Assembly: GCA_029261995.1 (NCBI GenBank)
Contig: JAJDAF010000004.1
Location: forward strand, 1-64,000
Source of the DNA: Candidatus Zhuqueibacterota bacterium
GTDB lineage: Bacteria; Zhuqueibacterota; Zhuqueibacteria; Oceanimicrobiales; Oceanimicrobiaceae
Length of the DNA stretch: 64,000 bases
Direction of reading: 5' to 3'
Shown here piece by piece: positions 10,388 through 20,800 of the stretch (its first letter is position 1; the number at the start of each line of letters is the position of its first letter). The position numbers were made by a program, and so were the translations under genes. The notes under the pieces are model-generated. The model did not search any database. It was given only the letters and a program-made list of their open reading frames with translations, and was not told the origin of the DNA.

Positions 10388-13300
10388 ATGAGTCAAGATA
10401 CTCAATACACGGGTTTCGAAATAGCGGTCATTGGTATGGCAGGCCGCTTCCCCGGGGCTGCTAACCTGCCGGAGTACTGGAGAAATCTGCAAGGTGGGGT
10501 TGAGTCGGTATCTTTTCTCGATGATGATGAATTGGCAGAACTCTGCTTGCCGAAAGACGTCATCGACAATCCTCTTTTCGTGAGGAGCAACGGGGGCGCG
10601 CTCGAAAACAAAGAGTACTTCGATGCAGCGTTGTTTGGTTACACGCCCAATGAAGCTCAGCTAATGGATCCCCAACTTCGCCTTTTACACGAGTGTGGGC
10701 TCGCCACTTTGAACGATGCCAGTTATGATCCTTTCTCATACAAGGGACTGATCGGTTTTTATGCTGGCGTGTCGCCGAATTTCTATTGGGAAGCTCTTGC
10801 TAATGTCTCAGGCAAGAATGAAATCTTGGGGCATGCAGCAACCTCGTACCTGATCAGCCGCGACTATGTCGGGACTCGAGTGGCCTACAAGTTGAACTTA
10901 ATGGGGCAGGCGGTTTCCGTGAACACAGCGTGTTCGACATCGCTTGTGGCGATTCATATGGCCTGTCGCGGACTTCTGAGTGGTGAGTGTGATATCGCAT
11001 TGGCCGGCGGTGCAACCGTCCTGGCTAAACACGCAGGCTATGTTTACCAGGACGGCATGATCATGTCCCCAGATGGCCATTGTCGTGCCTTCGACGAAAA
11101 AGGCATGGGCACGGTCACGGGCGAAGGTGTTGGTTTGGTTGCTCTCAAACCGCTCGAAGATGCGATGCGTGACAATGACCACATCTATGCTGTCATCAAA
11201 GGCTCGGCCTGCAACAACGATGGCTTGCGCAAAGTCGGTTTTACCGCACCCAGCATCCAGGGACAGATGGAAGTCATTCGGGCCGCAATGACCATGGCAG
11301 AGATTTCACCGGAGAGTATCTCATACATCGAGGCGCATGGCACCGGTACGACCTTAGGCGATCCAACCGAGATCGAGGCGCTGACCCGGGCTTTCAATAC
11401 CGACAAGAAGGGCTTTTGCCGGATCGGCGCAGTTAAGAGTAGCATTGGGCATTTAGATGCAGCAGCAGGCGTGGCAGGTTTCGTCAAGACCGTGCTGGCT
11501 TTGCAGCATCGACAAATCCCACCAACGGTAAATTATGACAAACCGAATCCGCGCATCGACTTTGAGAACAGTCCATTTCGGGTGGCGACCCATCTCGATG
11601 ATTGGGAGAATGGTCATTACCCTCGTCGCGCCGGTGTCAGCTCATTCGGAATCGGCGGCACGAATGCCCATGTGATTCTGGAAGAGGCTCCCGGTCGTCC
11701 TCAATCTGATAAAAGTAGAAAATTAAATTTGATTTGCCTCTCCGCGGCGACTGACTCGGCGCTCAAGCAAGCGAGGCGGGACTTGGCGGCACACCTGAAA
11801 CAACATCCGGACATCAATTTGACCGACGTCGCCTACAGTCTTCAGACCGGGCGACGGGCTTACAACCATCGCTGTGCGCTTCTCAGCGAAAAGATGGAAG
11901 ATGACATTGAAGCGCTAACTGAGTTTGATGGCGGAACCGTGCGCACTTTTGTAGCCAAAGAAGAGACGCGCCAATGTCTGTTCATGTTTCCGGGACAAGG
12001 CTCACAGTATCAGAACATGGGCTCACATCTCTATCAGCATGACCGTTTTTTTAAGCGCGAGATGGACCGCTGTTTTGAGCTACTGCAAGATCTTGTGACG
12101 TGGAATCCCAAGGCGATTCTCTATCCTGCGCCGGTTTGCGGTGCTGAGTCCGAGGGAAAAATAGAGACACGTGTGTTCACAACTCAGGGCCTGACCAAAG
12201 GAGAAACGGTCCACGTTGAATATCAGATTCGCCGAATTGACGAAACTGAAGTGACCCAACCCATCTTGTTTGTCATCGAATATGCTCTGGCGAAAACAAT
12301 CATGTCATGGGGCATTCAACCTCGTGCTATGATTGGACATAGCCTCGGCGAGTTTGTTGCTGCTTGTTTGGCAGGTGTTTTTTCACTCGAGGATGCATTG
12401 AAGATTGTGGTCAAACGCGGCAAGCTTATGCAAGGTGCACCGACCGGTTCGATGGTCAGTGTTTCAATTTCTGAAGACCGACTCAAAGGGTTTCTCACCG
12501 ACGACTTATCCATGGCCACTGTAAACGGGCCGACGGCTTGTGTTGTCGCAGGGCCAAGAGATGCGGTTGAGGCATTGAGCGAAAAGCTGCATGCAGAAGA
12601 TATCCCTTACTCGCATGTACACTCTTCACATGCTTTTCATTCGAAATTAATGGATTCGATACTCGATGATTTTTCCGAGATTATGAACAGCATCGAGTTA
12701 AACGCGCCGACTCTGCCGTTTATTTCTTGTACCACCGGCAACTGGATCACCGTTCAGGATGCTACTGACCCGGCATACTGGCAACGTCACTTGCGCCACA
12801 CGGTCCGCTTTGCCGACGGTCTTGACACCCTCCTAGACGAAGATGGCCTCTTTCTTGAGGTTGGGCCCGGTCGCACATTGAGCGGACTGGTGCGCCAGAA
12901 CCCGAAGCGTAGGTTAGAGCAGCTGGTTGTGAACTTGCTGCCGCATCCTACGGAAGAGGCAAATGATGCCCGGCATTTTGTTGATAGAGTTGGTCAGCTA
13001 TGGCTTTACGGTGTTGGCATCGACTGGCAGGCTTTCTACAGCAACGAAAAACGTTCTCGTTTGTCCCTACCTCATTATCCATTTGAATCACAACGATTCT
13101 GGTTGGATGGCGATTTAGAGGCGCTCGGGCGAGACGGCAAGACCAACTTGCTCGTCAAGAATCCAAGTATGGACGATTGGTTTTACTTGCCTTCGTGGCG
13201 AAAATCGATTCTGGCTGTTCCGCCTCAGAATCTTCAGGAATCAGGTTTAACGGTCTTGGTGCTAAGTCGTTCCGATGCTTTTAGTCACGCCAGTATTGAA

Positions 13301-16300
13301 CTCCTTCGCGAACGAGGTCACCGAGTTGTCACAGTTGCTTCCGCAAAGAGATTTCGGTGCAAATCGGAGTATGAGTTTGAGCTGAATCCGCGCAAATACG
13401 ATGACTTTGTCCGGCTTCTGACTTTGCTGAAGGAGCGCAACGCTTATCCGCATTCCATTCTTTATCTTTTGAACATCGGTCAAAGTAGAGAAAATGACTC
13501 CAGCCCTTCGGAGTCACTGGGAGATACGGGCGATATTACCCCTGTAATCGCGCTGGGCAAGGCAATTTCAACTCAGACTCAGGAAGGGGAAATCGCCGTC
13601 ACGCTGGTCACAACCGAAAGTCACGAAGTTATTGGCGAGGAACATGTCGCGGTGTCGGGGGCCGGCCTATTCGGACCGCTCAGGGTTCTGCAACAGGAAT
13701 TGCCATTTGTTCGATGCCGCAACATAGATATCACCGTAGATGATTGGCAAAAGACAGATCGGGGGCGCATCAACGATATCTTGACTGAGAGCTTCGCGAC
13801 GAACCATGCGTTTACTGTTGCTTATCGCAACGGTCAGCGGTGGGTTCAAACTTATGAGTCGGTTGCGCTCACCGAGGAATTTGAGAAATCTCTACCTATT
13901 AGGGATGAAGGTGTCTACGTTATCACCGGCGGACTAGGCCAAATTGGACTCACGATTGCCGACATGCTTCTGCGTGAATCGGAAGCAACAGTGGTTCTGC
14001 TCAGCCGGACCGGGTTGCCTGAATCGGATGAGTGGGCGAACATTCTCGATGACAATACAGATAGCACGGTTGTAGCCAGAATTCGCGAAGTTAAGGAGCT
14101 GAAGCCGGGTGACAGGTTGCACATTTTCAAAGCCGATGTTGCTGAGTTTGAAGAGTTGGCGTGGGTCTTTTCTGAAATTGAGAAGAGTTACGGACGAATT
14201 GCCGGAGTCTTTCATGCTGCCGGCGATATGGGGCCATCCCTGCAAAAACCGGTGGGCATGCTTTCCGATGATGATCTGACTAAGCAATGGCGGCCGAAGG
14301 TAAATGGCGTTCTGAACCTCTCCAGGTTACTCGAAGAGCGTCAAATCGATTTCTGCATGGTCGTTTCTTCCCTGGCATCCGTGCTTGGCGGCATGGGCTT
14401 CGCAGGCTACTCAGCAGCCAACATTCAGATGGACGCAATCGTCAATTCCAGGCGTCGGTCGGGTCAACCCTGGCTCTGTGTCAATCTGGATGGCTGGGAC
14501 GCCCAGAAAGATGAACAAGCATCTGGTTCGATAAACTCTTTGTCCATAACGCCAGCAGAGGGGAAAGCAGTGTTCAGACGGCTACTTGGGTGGGCTGGTG
14601 CCGGACAGGTTGTGGTTTCAACAGCAGATCTAACGGGGCGCCTGGCGCGCTGGGTTGATAGAATGGAGATTGACGATGGCGTGGCTACTGCTCGGCCTGA
14701 GGCGCACCATGAGCGACCGCCGATATCGAGTCCCTATGTGGCACCAGAAACCGAGACGGAAAAGCAACTCGTCAGGACCTGGGAGAACATTTTCGGCTTC
14801 AGAAATATCGGCATTCTGGACGACTTTTTTGAACTGGGCGGTGATTCGCTTAAGGCCATCGCTACCACTTCGCACATCCATAAGGAGCTCAACGTCAACC
14901 TTCCGCTGGCAGAGTTTCTTGCACAGCCAAACATAAAGCACATTGCAGCCCTGATCGGCACTTCATCGGCCTCGGAATACAGTGAGGTTGTGCCCGCCGA
15001 ACAACGCGAATACTATCCGCTCACGTCGCCACAACTCCGACTATTCTTTCATCAAGATTTGACGCCCCAAAGCATGGCTTACAATGAATACGGCATTGCC
15101 GAGCTGAGGGGCAAGGCGAATCACGAGCACCTCGGAAATGTGTTCAAGACACTCATCCAGCGCCACGAAGGACTGCGGACGATCTTTTTGCATATTGATG
15201 GTCAGCCTGCGCAACGTATTCTTACTTCCGTGGATCTCAAGATCGATTTTGTCGATATTTCTGAGGGTTTTGAGACTCAAGATGAAGAACAATGGGCCAG
15301 GGAAATTCGCGACGAATTCGTTCGCCCTTTTGACTTATCTCAAGCGCCTTTGTTTCGAGTTGCTTTGTACAAGATTGCGGAAGAGCGATATTGGATACCT
15401 CTTGACATCCACCATATTATCTCGGATGGCGTTTCGTATGATATTCTTTGGGCGGATTTGGTGTCGCTGTATCTCGGTTCTGATTTGCCAGAATTGCCAG
15501 CGCGCTTTTCCGACTACGCTGCCTCATACAATACCCCGGCATTCCAAAACCAGATACTTGAACAAAAGACCTTTTGGCAACAGCAGTTTGAAAAAGGATT
15601 CCCTCGGCTTGATCTCCCCGTGGATTTCTCAAGAAAATCTGTTTCGGAGCGACGAGGAGAACGTCAGCGCACCAAACTTGGATCGGAGATGATGGCCTCG
15701 CTTCGGGAAGTCGCTCGCGACCAGAATACGACGCCGTATATGGTGCTGTTGGCTGCCTTCAATGTGCTGTTAGCGAAGATTAGCGGGCAAGAGGATGTTG
15801 TCGTGGGCACGACTGTGGCTGGACGGCGTTATCAGAGTCTCAAGCAAATGGTCGGTATGTTCGTCAATACAATCGTGCTTCGAAATTTCCCACAGCCCGG
15901 CAAGACTTTTAAGGAGTTCATGACGGAAGTACAAGAGCGCGCGATAAAGTGCTTTGACCGGCAAGATTATCCTTTTGAGTCGTTGGTGGCCGCGCTTGAG
16001 TCTAAACGTGAAGTTGATCGTCATCCTGTTTTCGATGTCATGTTTGTTACCAATGCGCCCTCGGAACAACTGGCAAAAATCGATGACGAAGACTCGATCA
16101 TTTCGCTTCGACGGTTTGGGACCAGTGACACGAAGTTGGATCTTGCCTGCATTGTGTCGCTTTTAGATCACGAAATGGTTCTGGTGATGGATTATTGCGC
16201 CGACCTTTTCAAGGATGAAACCATTGCGAAACTCATGTCCTATTACGCTTTGATTCTTGAAACGGTACTAGCCAATGTTGACGTGGTGTTGTCCGACATT

Positions 16301-16453
16301 GAGATTTTCAGCAAGGCAGAAGCAGATAAGGTGGCCACCAGCATACGGAAGTCTCTGACCGTGGCGCCATCAACTGAAAACGCTGTACAGGGGATTCCTG
16401 GTTCCCGTGAGGAAGATGACTTCGATTTCGATGCAGCTCCCAGTGCATCATGA
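10388..16453 (+). CDS. PKS-NRPS hybrid: KS-AT-KR-ACP-C with C-terminal DDFDF tag
   Basis: A 2,021-residue protein that adds one malonate unit, reduces it, then hands the chain to a condensation domain. KS: active Cys in NTACSTSL (about 181), EAHGTGT (about 314), GHLDAAAG. AT: FPGQGSQ (about 533), GHSLGE (about 650), HAFH (about 747), the malonyl-type signature. KR: TGGLGQIG (about 1179) and GYSAAN (about 1339), intact, so a beta-hydroxyl is expected; no LDD motif, so stereochemistry is not called. ACP: LGGDSL (about 1483). The C domain is complete with HHIISDG (about 1675). There is no A domain after it: the partner A domain is in the next NRPS, which begins with half a C domain. The tail carries an acidic-aromatic DDFDFD motif ten residues before the end. 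I preferred ATG 10388 (GGAG six bases upstream) over ATG 10355. Confidence 0.93.
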   Translation: MSQDTQYTGFEIAVIGMAGRFPGAANLPEYWRNLQGGVESVSFLDDDELAELCLPKDVIDNPLFVRSNGGALENKEYFDAALFGYTPNEAQLMDPQLRLLHECGLATLNDASYDPFSYKGLIGFYAGVSPNFYWEALANVSGKNEILGHAATSYLISRDYVGTRVAYKLNLMGQAVSVNTACSTSLVAIHMACRGLLSGECDIALAGGATVLAKHAGYVYQDGMIMSPDGHCRAFDEKGMGTVTGEGVGLVALKPLEDAMRDNDHIYAVIKGSACNNDGLRKVGFTAPSIQGQMEVIRAAMTMAEISPESISYIEAHGTGTTLGDPTEIEALTRAFNTDKKGFCRIGAVKSSIGHLDAAAGVAGFVKTVLALQHRQIPPTVNYDKPNPRIDFENSPFRVATHLDDWENGHYPRRAGVSSFGIGGTNAHVILEEAPGRPQSDKSRKLNLICLSAATDSALKQARRDLAAHLKQHPDINLTDVAYSLQTGRRAYNHRCALLSEKMEDDIEALTEFDGGTVRTFVAKEETRQCLFMFPGQGSQYQNMGSHLYQHDRFFKREMDRCFELLQDLVTWNPKAILYPAPVCGAESEGKIETRVFTTQGLTKGETVHVEYQIRRIDETEVTQPILFVIEYALAKTIMSWGIQPRAMIGHSLGEFVAACLAGVFSLEDALKIVVKRGKLMQGAPTGSMVSVSISEDRLKGFLTDDLSMATVNGPTACVVAGPRDAVEALSEKLHAEDIPYSHVHSSHAFHSKLMDSILDDFSEIMNSIELNAPTLPFISCTTGNWITVQDATDPAYWQRHLRHTVRFADGLDTLLDEDGLFLEVGPGRTLSGLVRQNPKRRLEQLVVNLLPHPTEEANDARHFVDRVGQLWLYGVGIDWQAFYSNEKRSRLSLPHYPFESQRFWLDGDLEALGRDGKTNLLVKNPSMDDWFYLPSWRKSILAVPPQNLQESGLTVLVLSRSDAFSHASIELLRERGHRVVTVASAKRFRCKSEYEFELNPRKYDDFVRLLTLLKERNAYPHSILYLLNIGQSRENDSSPSESLGDTGDITPVIALGKAISTQTQEGEIAVTLVTTESHEVIGEEHVAVSGAGLFGPLRVLQQELPFVRCRNIDITVDDWQKTDRGRINDILTESFATNHAFTVAYRNGQRWVQTYESVALTEEFEKSLPIRDEGVYVITGGLGQIGLTIADMLLRESEATVVLLSRTGLPESDEWANILDDNTDSTVVARIREVKELKPGDRLHIFKADVAEFEELAWVFSEIEKSYGRIAGVFHAAGDMGPSLQKPVGMLSDDDLTKQWRPKVNGVLNLSRLLEERQIDFCMVVSSLASVLGGMGFAGYSAANIQMDAIVNSRRRSGQPWLCVNLDGWDAQKDEQASGSINSLSITPAEGKAVFRRLLGWAGAGQVVVSTADLTGRLARWVDRMEIDDGVATARPEAHHERPPISSPYVAPETETEKQLVRTWENIFGFRNIGILDDFFELGGDSLKAIATTSHIHKELNVNLPLAEFLAQPNIKHIAALIGTSSASEYSEVVPAEQREYYPLTSPQLRLFFHQDLTPQSMAYNEYGIAELRGKANHEHLGNVFKTLIQRHEGLRTIFLHIDGQPAQRILTSVDLKIDFVDISEGFETQDEEQWAREIRDEFVRPFDLSQAPLFRVALYKIAEERYWIPLDIHHIISDGVSYDILWADLVSLYLGSDLPELPARFSDYAASYNTPAFQNQILEQKTFWQQQFEKGFPRLDLPVDFSRKSVSERRGERQRTKLGSEMMASLREVARDQNTTPYMVLLAAFNVLLAKISGQEDVVVGTTVAGRRYQSLKQMVGMFVNTIVLRNFPQPGKTFKEFMTEVQERAIKCFDRQDYPFESLVAALESKREVDRHPVFDVMFVTNAPSEQLAKIDDEDSIISLRRFGTSDTKLDLACIVSLLDHEMVLVMDYCADLFKDETIAKLMSYYALILETVLANVDVVLSDIEIFSKAEADKVATSIRKSLTVAPSTENAVQGIPGSREEDDFDFDAAPSAS

Positions 16454-16558
16454 CAGATTGGCTCGATTTCTGAATCAAGGCGCAAATAGAAGCCTCATAA
16501 GAGAGATAGCTTACAGATCGAGAACCCATGAATAGTCGAATTCAGGAATATCCGTGTA

Positions 16559-17836
16559 ATGGGAAAAAACAAAAGGATTGTGTTGACATCGCACGGCGGT
16601 GCAGGGGATGTTCAACCGTTTATTGCCCTGGCACAGCGCCTGAAATCGCGTGGACATCATGTCATTGTTGCGACAGCTGAGACTTTCAAGAGCACAATCG
16701 AATCATCTGGACTTGAATTCCATGCGGTCAGACCCAACAGAAAAGATGATGTCCGTTTCGCGAGCTTGACCAAACAAAGCTCTCGCGATCGCGCAACCAG
16801 CTATTTTGTTGGCAGAGTTCTTGTCTCGCATCTAAAGGCTTCGTATGAAGACCTACTGGCTGGTGCTGATGGGGCAGATTTGCTGATAACCAACCAATCA
16901 TCTTTTGCCGGCCAGTTGGTGGCGGAGAAATTGAAAATGAAATGGGCCACGTGTACCTTGCAGCCCATCCTGTTTTTCTCGGCACTCGATCCGCCGGTCA
17001 TACCATCCTTTCCACTGTTTAATTGGCTGAGACCTTTAGGGCCATCTTGTTGCCGTCTGATGCTGAGAATCGTGAAGAAAATCACCGCACCCTTGTTGGC
17101 ACCTGTAACGGAGTTGCGAAAAGAGATCGGGTTGCCAAAAAGCGCTGCCAGTCCACTTCTCGAAGGCCATTCAAAAGAGCTCACGCTTGGTTTGTTTTCG
17201 CCTGTTTTGGCAGATAGAATGCCGGACTGGCCTTCCAACTCACTGGCCAGCGGTTTCACCTTTTTTCAAGGAGCACGACCCTTTCACGGTGTGATGCAGA
17301 AATTGAATGGTTTCCTCGAGAGCGGTTCTCCACCGGTGGTGTTTACCCTCGGTACAACCATGATAGAACATGCCGGGAATTTTTTTATCGAAAGCGTTAA
17401 GGCAGTTAAGGCGCTTGGTTTGCGTGCGGTGCTGCTTTTCGGCCGGGCACCGTTTGCCTTGCCTTCTCCGCCCTTGCCGAAGAGCGTTTTTGCGGTAAGT
17501 TACGTCCCGTATTTCGATATCTTCCCGAAGGCCTGTGCCATTGTGCATCAGGGTGGAATAGGAACGACGGGTGAAGCCCTGCGGGCAGGTAAACCGATGC
17601 TGGTTGTGCCCTACACATTCGATCAGCCTGACAACGCCATGCGTTTGGTCCGGGCCGGCGTGGCGCGCAAGCTGTCACGCTCGAAGTATACCGCAACAAA
17701 GGTAGCAGAAGCCTTGGCGAGGCTTTTGAATGATCCGGCCTATTCACGACGAGCAGATGAGTTGAGAATCAGACTTTCAAAGGAGCGAGGCGTCGAAACA
17801 GCGTGCGATGCCATCGAAAGGTATTTGAGAAGTTGA
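16559..17836 (+). CDS. GT1-family glycosyltransferase (MGT/UGT type)
   Basis: A 425-residue GT-B fold glycosyltransferase, expected to move a sugar from an NDP-sugar to a hydroxyl of the natural product in the cytoplasm. The N-terminal Rossmann half opens with the glycine-rich acceptor-side signature SHGGAGDVQPFIALA. The C-terminal half has the family's nucleotide-sugar motif HQGGIGTTGEALRAGKP (about residues 329-345) followed by VVPYTFDQPDNA, as in glycopeptide and macrolide glycosyltransferases. It lies between a PKS-C protein and the NRPS that completes its module, only ten bases before that NRPS start, so it is cotranscribed. No deoxysugar biosynthesis genes are visible in the window, so a common cellular sugar or genes outside the window must supply the donor. 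Acceptor position unknown; a Tyr phenol or a KR-derived hydroxyl are options. Confidence 0.9.
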   Translation: MGKNKRIVLTSHGGAGDVQPFIALAQRLKSRGHHVIVATAETFKSTIESSGLEFHAVRPNRKDDVRFASLTKQSSRDRATSYFVGRVLVSHLKASYEDLLAGADGADLLITNQSSFAGQLVAEKLKMKWATCTLQPILFFSALDPPVIPSFPLFNWLRPLGPSCCRLMLRIVKKITAPLLAPVTELRKEIGLPKSAASPLLEGHSKELTLGLFSPVLADRMPDWPSNSLASGFTFFQGARPFHGVMQKLNGFLESGSPPVVFTLGTTMIEHAGNFFIESVKAVKALGLRAVLLFGRAPFALPSPPLPKSVFAVSYVPYFDIFPKACAIVHQGGIGTTGEALRAGKPMLVVPYTFDQPDNAMRLVRAGVARKLSRSKYTATKVAEALARLLNDPAYSRRADELRIRLSKERGVETACDAIERYLRS

Positions 17837-17846
17837 CGAGGGCAAG

Positions 17847-20800
17847 TTGCCAAATACATTAGAGACACAGGTTTTACTTAACAGCAAACGATTTGCCGAG
17901 CAAAAGGCATATTGGATTGAAACCCTCAGCGATCTGGAACCGGGTACCAATTTGGCAACGGGTTATGTCAAAAGCACCAAGCTATTGACTTTCCGGAAGT
18001 TTGACTTTACCCTCTCTCAGGAGTTGTCCCGTGGAATTGTCAAGCTCGGGAAAGGATCAGACCTTTCGACATTCATTATCTTGCTCGCGGGACTGAAGAC
18101 ATTGATTCACCGCTATACGCAAAGAGAAGATAGTTGCGTTATAACCCCGATTCACATGGGCCGGTTTTCAGAAAATACGCTCAATGAATCGGTGGTGATT
18201 CGTACGAGATTTTCTGAGGCAATGTCCTTCAAGAGCCTGCTATTGAATTTGCGACAGGCGGTTCGCGAAGCGTTCGATAATCAAGACTACCCAGTCGAGA
18301 GAGTCTTGCCCCAGATTATCAACAATAATGAAGCGCGATTGACAGACCTCACAGGCGTGTATTGTTCACTTTCGGCGTTGCATTCATGGCCGAGACTGTC
18401 AGTTCCGGGAAGCATCAGTTTCAATTTCGAGCGTCAGGATGAAGAAATTTCAGCTCAGATTGAGTTTGACGATGCAGCCTTTACGGCCGTCGAAATAGAA
18501 AGAATTGTTGGCCATCTCAACTGTCTACTGCAGGATGCCATACTCAATCCCGTCAAGGAGCTCACACACCTGGCTTTGCTGACCGTCGATGAGCACAATC
18601 AAATCGCCACCTTCAATGATACGGCTTGCGATGACGAGCCATCGTCACTGCACGGACTTTTCGTCGCCCAAGCTCAGGCAACGCCAAATGCGACGGCCAT
18701 CGAATATGATGGGGTAGGTCTGACTTATGAACAGTTGGACACTCAGTCGGGCAAAATATGCGCCGAACTCATCGCCGCAGGCGTTCAGGTGAATGAGATT
18801 GTGGCCGTTGCTGTCAGGCGATCCCCCGAAATGGCCGCAGCCATCCTGGGCGTTTTGAAAGCCGGTGCGGCGTACCTACCAATCGATTTAGAATACCCTC
18901 AGGATCGAATCAGCTACATGCTCAACTCAAGTGCATGTAGTTTTGCGGTAACACAGCGAGGTTTGCTGGAAGCAGGAAGCAATTTCCAGCACGTTGTTAC
19001 TATTGAAGACGCTCTTGCCAGGGAAGATGTGGATTGCAAGTCCGGTCCCGATGAAGATCCGGAAAACCTCGCTTATGTTATCTTTACATCCGGTACAACC
19101 GGTCGCCCGAAAGGTGTGCTCATTGAGCACAGGGGTATCACCAACACGATCAACTGGCGCAAACGAACGTACGGTCTTCAAGCTGGCGACAAGGCGCTGC
19201 AGCTGTTTAGCTATGCGTTTGATGGCTTTCTGACGAGTTTTTTTTCGCCGGTGGTGTCCGGGGCCTCCACCGTTTTGCTCACGGAAGCCCAGTCAAAAGA
19301 TCCGGCGGCAATTATACGAGCGATCCGTGAGAGCAAGATAACACACATCATTTGTGTCCCCGCGCTTTTTCAGTCGGTTCTTAACGAGGCTCGGTCGGGA
19401 GATCTCGATTCTTTGAAAAACGTCACCCTGGCCGGCGAGAAACTCAAACCGGTGATTCTGAAGGAAGTCAAAAAGCTTGGCCTTCGCCTGGAAATATCGA
19501 ATGAATACGGCCCCACCGAAACCAGCGTGATGGCCACAGCGAGACGCAATGTGCAGAACGATGCCGCCATCACAATTGGCGCGCCGATCATGAATACAAC
19601 AGTCCACCTTGTCGATGCACACAACAATCTCGCTCCCATCGGTCTCCGCGGTGAAATCTGTGTTGGTGGAAAAGGTGTGGCGCGTGGCTATCTGAACGAC
19701 CCGGAACAGACTTTCGACAAGTTTTTCGAACTGCCCTTTACCGATGGCAGGGTGTACCGCACCGGTGATAGTGCCCGTTTTCTGGAAAACGGCTTATTGG
19801 AGTTTGTTGGCCGTGATGACGGACAGGTCAAGATTAGAGGCTATCGCATCGAAATCGGCGAGGTTGAAGAAGCCATCCGTGAGCTCGATAATGTTGCTGA
19901 TGTTTCTGTGGTGACGGCGAAAGGCGACGGTGATGCGTCACATCATTTAGTCGCATTCGTGGTAGCCAACAAAGATATCGATGCCACGGAGATCCGCGAG
20001 ATGCTTGCCACCAGACTGCCCGATTTTATGCTACCGGCATCCATCAGAATTCTTCCGGGTTTGCCTGTGTCGCCAAACGGTAAGGTGGATATGCAAAAGC
20101 TATCCGCTTTAGCGGATAACGCCACGGAGTTATATGTCTCTCCGAAAACCGTAACCGAACAAATGCTGGCAGCGATATGGCAAGAATTGTTAGAGAAAGA
20201 ACCGATTGGTGCTTTGGATAACTTCTTTGTGGTTGGCGGCGATTCGATCATGGCCATGCAGGTAGCAGCGAGAATGAACAAGGCAGATTATCATTTAAAG
20301 ACACGCGATATCTTTCTCTATCCGCAGCTTCGGGAGCTTGCGCGGGTGGCTGACTTGAATTTCAATGGTCGCGACCTAAACGCGAATTCGGACCTGAGCC
20401 AGAGGACCGGTGTTGCTCTGTCAGGCAAGCTCAGTGCACAACACCTCGCCGAGTTGGGGCAACAGTACGACTATCAGGATGTTCTTACTCTTGCGCCGCT
20501 ACAGGAAGGCATGTTCTTTCATGCGATCACGGATCCCGCATCGACGGCTTATTTTCAGCAGATATCGCTCCGGGTTCGTGGCCAGCTCGATGCAGAGCTT
20601 GGTCAAGACTCGTTAGGCGGTTTGTTCAGGCGCCATGACAGCCTGCGGGCGGCATATCTTCATGATGGTTTGCCACACCCGGTGCAGGTGGTTTTACGAA
20701 ATCGGGAGCCGGTGTTTCACTTTGAAGATCTGCGCGCACTGGGGAGAAATGAACACATTGACGACTTAATCGAAGGTTATGAAATTCGCGATCGCGGGAA

